NCBI GenBank assembly: GCA_002104895.1 | Contig: MCFG01000019.1 | Coordinates: 113,501-177,500 of the forward strand | DNA: 64,000 nt | Source: Anaeromyces robustus | Lineage: Eukaryota; Neocallimastigomycota; Neocallimastigomycetes; Neocallimastigales; Neocallimastigaceae | Direction of reading: 5' to 3' | Shown here: piece after piece, positions 57,790 to 64,000 of the stretch | How the letters are laid out: each line of letters opens with the position of its first letter | Numbering within the stretch: position 1 is the first letter of the stretch | Translations under genes and position numbers: made by a program | The notes under the pieces: generated by a model | What the model saw: only the letters and a program-made list of their open reading frames with translations | Databases searched by the model: none | What the model was told of the DNA's origin: nothing

Positions 57790-58165
57790 AAAATATGATT
57801 GGCTAATCTGAATATATGGTAATATTTAATATTTTATGATCTAAATTATTTTCTTTGTGAAACGAAAAAAAATTTTTTTTTTGACAATATAAAACTTTAA
57901 GTTAAATCAATATAAAAATTAATTTTTTTTTTTATTCTGTATAAAAAATTTATACACAAAAAATTTTGCAATAATGAAAAAATAGAATATTCTTTTAGGT
58001 AAAAAATTTTTTATACTTTTTTTTTAATATATTATATTTTATGCATTAAACAGTTATTAATTTACACAAAAAAATTTTTTTTTTTTTTTTGCAGTTTTAA
58101 TAAATATAATTGTAAAACAGAAGAAAAAAATTTTTTTGTGTAAATTAAAATATTTAATAATAAAA
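57790..58165. repeat. left terminal inverted repeat
   Basis: It is complementary to 59520-59909, beginning AAAATATGATTGGCTAATCT at the outer end. Confidence 0.85.
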
Positions 58166-59519
58166 TTGATATAAATATTGATATGAATATATATAATAAA
58201 TCTATGGATAATCCACAGTAGTAAAACTATATTATACTAATATAATTATTTTCACTACCACATGTTATATGATTTTAACACATTTTACTAAAAATAATAT
58301 TTATGGTATTAATCATTAATTGTGTTATTGAATTTCAGTTAATATTGATGTATATTATATTTATTATAACTATAACCATAACTATATCAATCCATGAATT
58401 TTTAAAAAAGTCACTAATCCAAAACTGTAATAAATTATTAATATATGAATTATTAATTAATTTGTATCACCTTATCTTTATATAAATTCTTTTTAAATTA
58501 ATTTTAAAAGTTTAATTCTTATATATATATTTTTTATATTAAAAAATTAAAAAAAATTTATATATAAATTTTATGGTGTATTAATTTTAAATATATATAT
58601 ATATATAAATTAAATTTCAATTAGTTATTTATTAAATTTTATCCTTATAATGTCATGATAATTGATAATTACTTATAATGAAATTCATAATATAAAAAAA
58701 AAATTAATAATAAAATACTAAATAATCCTTCCTTTTTTTTTTTCCTATTCTTTTAATAACAATAAATTTTAATTATTGAAATCATGTGAAAATGAAAATT
58801 TCTATTAATGTTTTCTTTTATGATGGAAATAAAATCTTAAAGTGGATAAAAATAAATTTATTTTAAACGATAATATTTTCATTTTTTTTATTAGTTATTC
58901 AATTTTTATTTCTCTTTTCTATTTTTCTATTTCATTTTTATTCATATTTTGTTTGTTTTTTTTTATTATTAGGTTTATCTAATATTGATTTTTTTTTTAT
59001 TTTTTATTTAATGAAATTAATTTATTTAATTATAAAACGTCATATTATTATTTAAAAGTTAATCTTTATTTTTACTTTTACAGTATCAATATTTATGTAA
59101 TCAATAATAAAGTGTACATGGATTATATATTACGTTTACTTGATTTAATTGTTAATGATAAAAAGAAAATAAATATGTTATTATGGATAAATAACACATG
59201 AAAATATTTTTCCTGACTATTATTGATTATTATTGATTATTATTATTTGATTTATCAAAAATTTACACGGACCATTTTAATCATTTTAATCAAATATTCA
59301 AAATTATTAATTTTATTAAAAATTTCATTTATTCTAAAATTATTATTTAAAATTTAATATTTTTTAACTTTTATTACTATCATAAGAAGATTATATTGAT
59401 TTTCTTTTTCTTTTAAAAAAAGAAAAATAATGTAAAATTTCCCCCTTTTTCTATTCTATATTGTTTAAATTCTGTGAAATATGTAAATAATAATAAAATA
59501 AAAAAAAAATACGATGAAC

Positions 59520-59641
59520 TTATGATAATATTAAATATTAATTTACACAAAAAAAAAAAATTTTTTTTTTTTTCTGTTTTAATATTTTGATATATATAAC
59601 TGTAAAATTAATGTTAATAACTGTATAAAGCATAAAATATA

Positions 59642-59680
<39 letters not shown>

Positions 59681-59909
59681 AAAAAATTTTTTTTTTTAAT
59701 TAAAAAAATTTTTATTTTTTCATGATTACAAAATTTTTGTGTATAAATTTTTATACGGGATATAAAAAAAAATTAATTTTTATATTGATTTAACTTAAAG
59801 TTTTATATTGTCAAGAAAAAAATTTTTTTTGTTTCACGAAGAAAATAATTTAGACCATTATAAAATATTAAATATTACCATATATATTCAGATTAGCCAA
59901 TTATATTTT
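59520..59909. repeat. right terminal inverted repeat
   Basis: It is complementary to 57790-58165, ending GATTAGCCAATTATATTTT. An A run of about 29 at 59650-59679 has expanded inside this arm only. Confidence 0.85.
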
Positions 59910-59913
59910 GATA

Positions 59914-60363
59914 TAAAACGAATATAAAAACTTAATTTAATAATATAATTTAATAAATTGTAAATGTATAAATTAATGTATTCTTCATAGATTTTATATT
60001 ATTTTATATTAAATGTAAATTATTATATTTTATTGTTCAATCATTATTAAGTATTTATATAAATAAATAAACTTTATTGTAAGTAAATAGTATAAAAGTT
60101 AGGAAATAGTTTAGTTATATTAACCCTCATCTAGGAATATCTATAGTTAGATAGTTGAGATGTAGAGAGATATTCTTACGATCATTAATTAGAATATGTA
60201 AACAAAAGAATAATAAATAAAGTGTACTCAAGTTCCTTAATAAATAAACTGTGTTATATCAATTTTTATCCTTTATTTTTTTTTTAAAAATTTTTTATTT
60301 GTACTTTTTTAAAAATTTTTTTATTTGTACTTTTTTAAAAATTTTTTAATTTGCATTTTTTTA
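59914..60363. other. A/T-rich intergenic with a possible solo LTR
   Basis: At about 60025-60262 the composition changes: GTATAAAAGTTAGGAAATAG, then AACCCTCATCTAGGAATATC, then AATAAAGTGTACTCAAGTTC. A TATA-like word followed by a polyadenylation-like word inside a block starting TG (60032) and ending CA (60261) is LTR-like. No second copy was found, so this stays tentative. Confidence 0.3.
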
Positions 60364-60562
60364 AAATAAATAATAAATAAATAATAAATAATAAATAATA
60401 AATAATAAATAATAAATAATAAATAATAAATAATAAATAATAAATAATAAATAATAAATAATAAATAATAAATAATAAATAATAAATAATAAATAATAAA
60501 TAATAAATAATAAATAATAAATATATAAATAATAAATAATAAATAATAAATAATAAATAGTT
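60364..60562. repeat. heptanucleotide microsatellite, unit AAATAAT
   Basis: About 27 units of seven bases, near perfect. Confidence 0.95.
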
Positions 60563-60609
60563 AATAAAATTATAAGAATATTGATTAAAAAAGGATATTT
60601 AATTGAAAA

Positions 60610-60657
<48 letters not shown>

Positions 60658-60704
60658 ATTTTAATATTATTATATTATATATGTTTAACAATGTTTTATA
60701 AAAC

Positions 60705-60744
60705 ATATGTTTATAGCATGGTGGTAACATGCTTATAAACATAT
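60705..60744. repeat. 16-bp hairpin
   Basis: ATATGTTTATAGCATG (60705-60720) faces CATGCTTATAAACATAT (60728-60744), complementary apart from one bulged base, with loop GTGGTAA. Its GC content is above the surroundings. Confidence 0.85.
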
Positions 60745-61223
60745 ATATAATATATATAATTGATTTGTTATTACACATTTTAAATATTTAATAAATCAAT
60801 AATTAAATTATAGAATATTTTTTTTAATAAAACAAAAAAAAAAAAAAAACGAAAGAAAATTTTTCTTTTATTCTATCATATTTTTTTTTATCATTTAAAT
60901 TATTCTTTTATTATTAATTGTTTATTTATTTATTTATTTTATTTATTTATTTATTTATTCTTTACAGAAAAAGAACTTTTTATTTTGTCTTTTTTGGAAT
61001 ATTTCTTTTAATAAAAATATTATTTTTTATTCTTTTTACTTTGAATTTTTTTTTGTATTATATTTTCTTGCTTATTTAAAACGTTTTAATTATAAAAATT
61101 ATTAATTAATTTCTATTTGCATAAATATATTTTTATCATTATAAATATTTTTTAATAAGAAACAGACAATAAATATAGATTTACACTTTACATAATATAA
61201 AAATATATGAAATTTTTTTTATA
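60745..61223. other. A/T-rich intergenic, nothing seen
   Basis: T runs and TTTA repeats only. Confidence 0.6.
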
Positions 61224-61440
61224 GAAATAAAATAAAATAAAATAAAATAAAATAAAATAAAATAAAATAAAATAAAATAAAATAAAATAAAATAAAATAA
61301 AATAAAATAAAATAAAATAAAATAAAATAAAATAAAATAAAATAAAATAAAATAAAATAAAATAAAATAAAATAAAATAAAATAAAATAAAATAAAATAA
61401 AAAAAAATAAAATAAAATAAAATAAAATAAAATAAAATAG
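61224..61440. repeat. AAAAT pentanucleotide microsatellite
   Basis: About 42 AAAAT units, followed to 61510 by variants with AATAGTAATG. Minus-strand frames read Phe-Ile-Leu-Phe-Tyr repeats and are not genes. Confidence 0.97.
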
Positions 61441-62630
61441 TAATAAAATAAAATGTAATGAATAGTAATAAAATGAAATAATAATGAAATAGTAATGAAA
61501 TAATAATAAAACTTAACATTTAAATTTATTATAATTATTATTATTATTATATTTATATTTATATTAACCTACAATTCTTTAATAATAATAGGAAATGATG
61601 TGAGGTGGGAGATAAATATTAAAATACAAGAAAAGTAAATCAAACTTGTATATAAATATTAAAATAAAAAAAAATTTTTTTTTTATTTATAAATTTTAAA
61701 TAAAAAATTATATTATTATTTTAATCAAATATATATTAAATATTTAATAAATATTTAATTATAATTAAATTAAAAAAACAAAAAAAAATAATTTATTATT
61801 ATTTTTATATCAATTTTTTTTTATATGTTATATATAAATTAAATTAAATTAAATTAAATAAAAATATGTATATAAAGAAAATTATAATAATTTGTCCATA
61901 ATAAAATTTTAATTATTTATAATTTTTTTTATTTTATTTTATTTTATTTTGTTATTTATTATATATATATATTTTATATATATTTTTTTATTTCAAATCT
62001 TGGTTTTTTTTAATTTATTTATTCATTAAACTTTTTTTTCTATTTAAAAAAAATTTTTTTTATATTAATAAATTAATATAAATTACAAATATTCTATATT
62101 ATATATTAATTTAAAATTACAAATATTCTACGTTATTACTACAATGTCATGTCATTTTGGTATAACATAAATATGAATGGTAAACAATTTTTCTTTTTTT
62201 CTTTTTTTCTTTTTTTTTTCTTTTTTTTTTGTTTTAATTAATTATTATTTCTATAATTAGAAAAATACAAAAAAAGAAATTGAAAATATTTTTTATATAT
62301 AAAAAGGAATAATTTTCATAAAAAAAATTTTTAAAAAGTAAAAAAACTATGTTTAAAACCAAAAAATATATATTTCTTTAAATATATATTAAAAGCAAAC
62401 AAATAATAATTAAAAAAAAAAAAAAAAGAAAAAAGAAAATTAAAAAATAATAATTAAACAGATAAAAATAATAAATAATTTAAAAATAAAAAATAAAAAA
62501 TATAAAATATAATTAATAATAATCAATATAAACAAATTATAAAGTTTATTAACTTTTGAATTTTTAAATAAAAAATTATAAATAATATTTAATTAAAAAA
62601 GAAATTATTTTATAAATAAAAAATCAAAAA
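61441..62630. other. A/T-rich 5' flank of the lectin gene
   Basis: No gene is visible. A nearly repeated block of about 40 bp, AAATTACAAATATTCTA, lies at 62091-62130. Pyrimidine (CTTTTT) runs at 62190-62230 are about 400 bp before the start codon, similar to the run before the 24.6-kb gene. Confidence 0.5.
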
Positions 62631-64000
62631 ATGAATAAGAATATTTTATTATTAATTGTAGGAGCTGTTTTAAATTATTCTTTTGTATCAGCTGCATTGG
62701 ACGATAATGATACTCCAAAATGGATTTATAATACTGCTTCTAAACAATGTTTATACGCTCAAGCTCAAATAAATAGAGCACCAATGCTTAAAAATTGTGA
62801 AAGTACTAATATAAGATTTAATTGGTACATATCAGAAAATGATGAAGGATATATTATATCTGCGGCTAATACTAATAGATGTTTAACTCTTTCAGATCCA
62901 GAAGATGGTGAATTATTAGTAAGTAATTGTAATAATAGTAATACTTTTACTCTTGATTCTGATGGTATACTTTATTCATCTATTGCTTCAGATGAATATT
63001 GTATTGGTATTGGAGATTATGAAGATGTTGTTTTAGAAGAATGTGAACAAATTGAAGATCAAGCATGGAGTATATGGGATAGAAATCCATCCGAAGTTAT
63101 TGATGTTGAAACTCAAATTGTTTGGATTTATAATGAAAACTTAGATCAATGTTTAATATCTAATGGTTCTAAACCAATGATTGGAGATTGTGATGATAGT
63201 AGTCGTTCTAAATGGGAAGTTCCAGTATCTGGTGATGGTTTCTTTAAATCATTAAATAAACATTCATGCTTAAATATTAATAATATAGATGCTGGTACTG
63301 TTAGTATGGGTCGTTGTGAAAATAATGCTATTTTAATTGATATTAATGATTCATTTAATGGAAATACTATTAATTCACCATTAGATGAAGGTAAATGTTT
63401 AGGTTATAAAAGTGATAAAGTTACTACATTAAGTATGGTTAAATGTGATAAAAATAAAGAAGATCAACAATGGGAAATTACAAATGTTAATCCAAGTATT
63501 CCAAGATGTGGTGCTAATTATGGAAAATGTCCAAATAATCAATGTTGTAGTAAAGATGGTATTTGTGGTACAGGTAATAATTATTGTGGTAAAGGATGTC
63601 AAACTCAATTTGGTAAATGTAATATAACTACTACTAGAACTACTACTACCACCAGAAGAACTACAACCACCACTACTACTACCACCACTACCACTACCAC
63701 CAGAAGAACCACCACTACTACTACTACCAGAAGAACTACCACTACTACTACGACTACCTCTAAAAAACCAGTTCCAACAGTAAGACCAAATGATACACCT
63801 GTATGGATTTATAATGAAAATGCCAATAAATGTTTATCTACTTTAGTTACAATAGATAAAAAACCACAAGTTAAAGATTGTTTAAGTACCTCAGCTTTCC
63901 AATGGTACTTTACTCCATATCCAACAGGTTATATTCATCCAGTCAATTATGAAGATAGATGTTTCTATCTTATGGATCCTGCTAATGGTAAAATTAAAGT
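62631..64000 (+). CDS. secreted ricin-B-like lectin with CBM18 chitin-binding domain, 3' end beyond window
   Basis: The frame is open from the ATG at 62631 to the window end (456 codons), so the protein is incomplete. Residues 1-22 are a signal peptide (ILLLIVGAVLNYSFVSA). Residues about 25-290 hold two ricin-B-like beta-trefoil units that begin WIYN and carry CL pairs and QxW-type motifs (DQAWSIW, DQQWEI). Residues 293-330 are a hevein-type chitin-binding domain, family CBM18: CGANYGKCPNNQCCSKDGIC, then GTGNNYCGKGC, with eight or more regularly spaced cysteines. A Thr/Arg-rich linker (about 331-385), probably O-glycosylated, leads to a third ricin-like unit starting VWIYNENANKCL. It should bind glycans and chitin outside the cell or on the wall. 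A catalytic domain may follow beyond the window; none is seen. No toxin A-chain-type domain is present. Confidence 0.88.
   Translation, partial: MNKNILLLIVGAVLNYSFVSAALDDNDTPKWIYNTASKQCLYAQAQINRAPMLKNCESTNIRFNWYISENDEGYIISAANTNRCLTLSDPEDGELLVSNCNNSNTFTLDSDGILYSSIASDEYCIGIGDYEDVVLEECEQIEDQAWSIWDRNPSEVIDVETQIVWIYNENLDQCLISNGSKPMIGDCDDSSRSKWEVPVSGDGFFKSLNKHSCLNINNIDAGTVSMGRCENNAILIDINDSFNGNTINSPLDEGKCLGYKSDKVTTLSMVKCDKNKEDQQWEITNVNPSIPRCGANYGKCPNNQCCSKDGICGTGNNYCGKGCQTQFGKCNITTTRTTTTTRRTTTTTTTTTTTTTTRRTTTTTTTRRTTTTTTTTSKKPVPTVRPNDTPVWIYNENANKCLSTLVTIDKKPQVKDCLSTSAFQWYFTPYPTGYIHPVNYEDRCFYLMDPANGKIK

Larger units (their letters stand above)
57790..59909. mobile_element. 2.1-kb element with about 380-bp terminal inverted repeats
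   Basis: The left arm 57790-58165 and right arm 59520-59909 are complementary over almost their whole length. Shared blocks include TTGGCTAATCTGAATATAT, GACAATATAAAACTTTAAG, TTAAATCAATATAAAAATTA and TAATTTACACAAAA. The arms differ mainly in A/T run lengths. GATA occurs directly outside both ends (57786-57789 and 59910-59913), a possible 4-bp target duplication. The left arm also contains its own small foldback around TAATTTACACAAAAAAA at 58059 and 58130-58146. The 1.35-kb interior has no convincing gene, so if mobile the element is non-autonomous. Confidence 0.82.

Noticed and set aside
58303-58485. 60-residue frame inside the inverted-repeat element
   Set aside because: Hydrophobic, A/T-driven sequence with no transposase motif; it does not explain mobility.
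61181-61519. 112-residue Phe/Ile/Leu frame
   Set aside because: Translation of an AAAAT microsatellite.
62631-64000. Reading the ricin-like units as a toxin
   Set aside because: Only the carbohydrate-binding beta-trefoil fold is present, with chitin-binding and linker modules; no catalytic A-chain-type domain is seen.

Overview
The window looks like nuclear DNA of an anaerobic gut fungus (Neocallimastigomycota: Neocallimastix, Piromyces, Anaeromyces or relatives). The grounds are extreme A+T content with long A/T runs and AAT, AAAT and AAAAT microsatellites, sparse genes that stand out as islands of higher GC, a short GT-AG spliceosomal intron, and a gene content typical of that group: secreted modular proteins, ankyrin-repeat arrays and a bacterial-looking HD-domain enzyme. 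No species is assigned; the phylum is an inference from composition and gene types.

Layout. 0.5-1.6 kb: multi-pass membrane protein whose 3' end is echoed twice downstream. 3.3-5.2 kb: secreted M35-type (deuterolysin-like) metalloprotease with a long Asn/Gly/Asp repeat region. 5.6-7.3 kb: ankyrin relics. 8.07-8.68 kb: HD-domain phosphohydrolase. 9.2-10.1 kb: 270-bp tandem repeat. 10.6-11.6 kb: ankyrin relic on the minus strand. 11.6-24.5 kb: essentially gene-free A/T desert with hairpins, microsatellites and one orphan exon-like island. 24.6-25.9 kb: seven-helix membrane protein. 28.8-30.6 kb: secreted PPP-type metallophosphatase with one intron. 31.7-36.3 kb: nested non-LTR retrotransposons. 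36.9-38.6 kb: a secreted protein (frameshifted) and a collapsed paralogue. 39.8-43.2 kb: large inverted repeat centred on a tRNA-Ser(GCT) gene. 45.2-48.0 kb: 944-residue ankyrin protein. 49.8-50.8 kb: decayed Ty1/copia element. 51.6-52.7 kb: more ankyrin relics. 53.6-54.6 kb: two small ORFs. 57.8-59.9 kb: a 2.1-kb element with about 380-bp terminal inverted repeats. 62.6 kb to the end: secreted ricin-B-like / chitin-binding (CBM18) protein running off the window.

The genes do not form a pathway or operon. Several encode predicted secreted proteins (metalloprotease, phosphatase, lectin/chitin-binding protein, the 38-kb protein), fitting an organism that digests its surroundings. The most unusual content is mobile or structural: the LINE nest with a clean target-site duplication and UTR-derived 5' heads, a retro-insertion of only 10 bases plus poly(A), and the two large inverted repeats at 40-43 kb and 57.8-59.9 kb.
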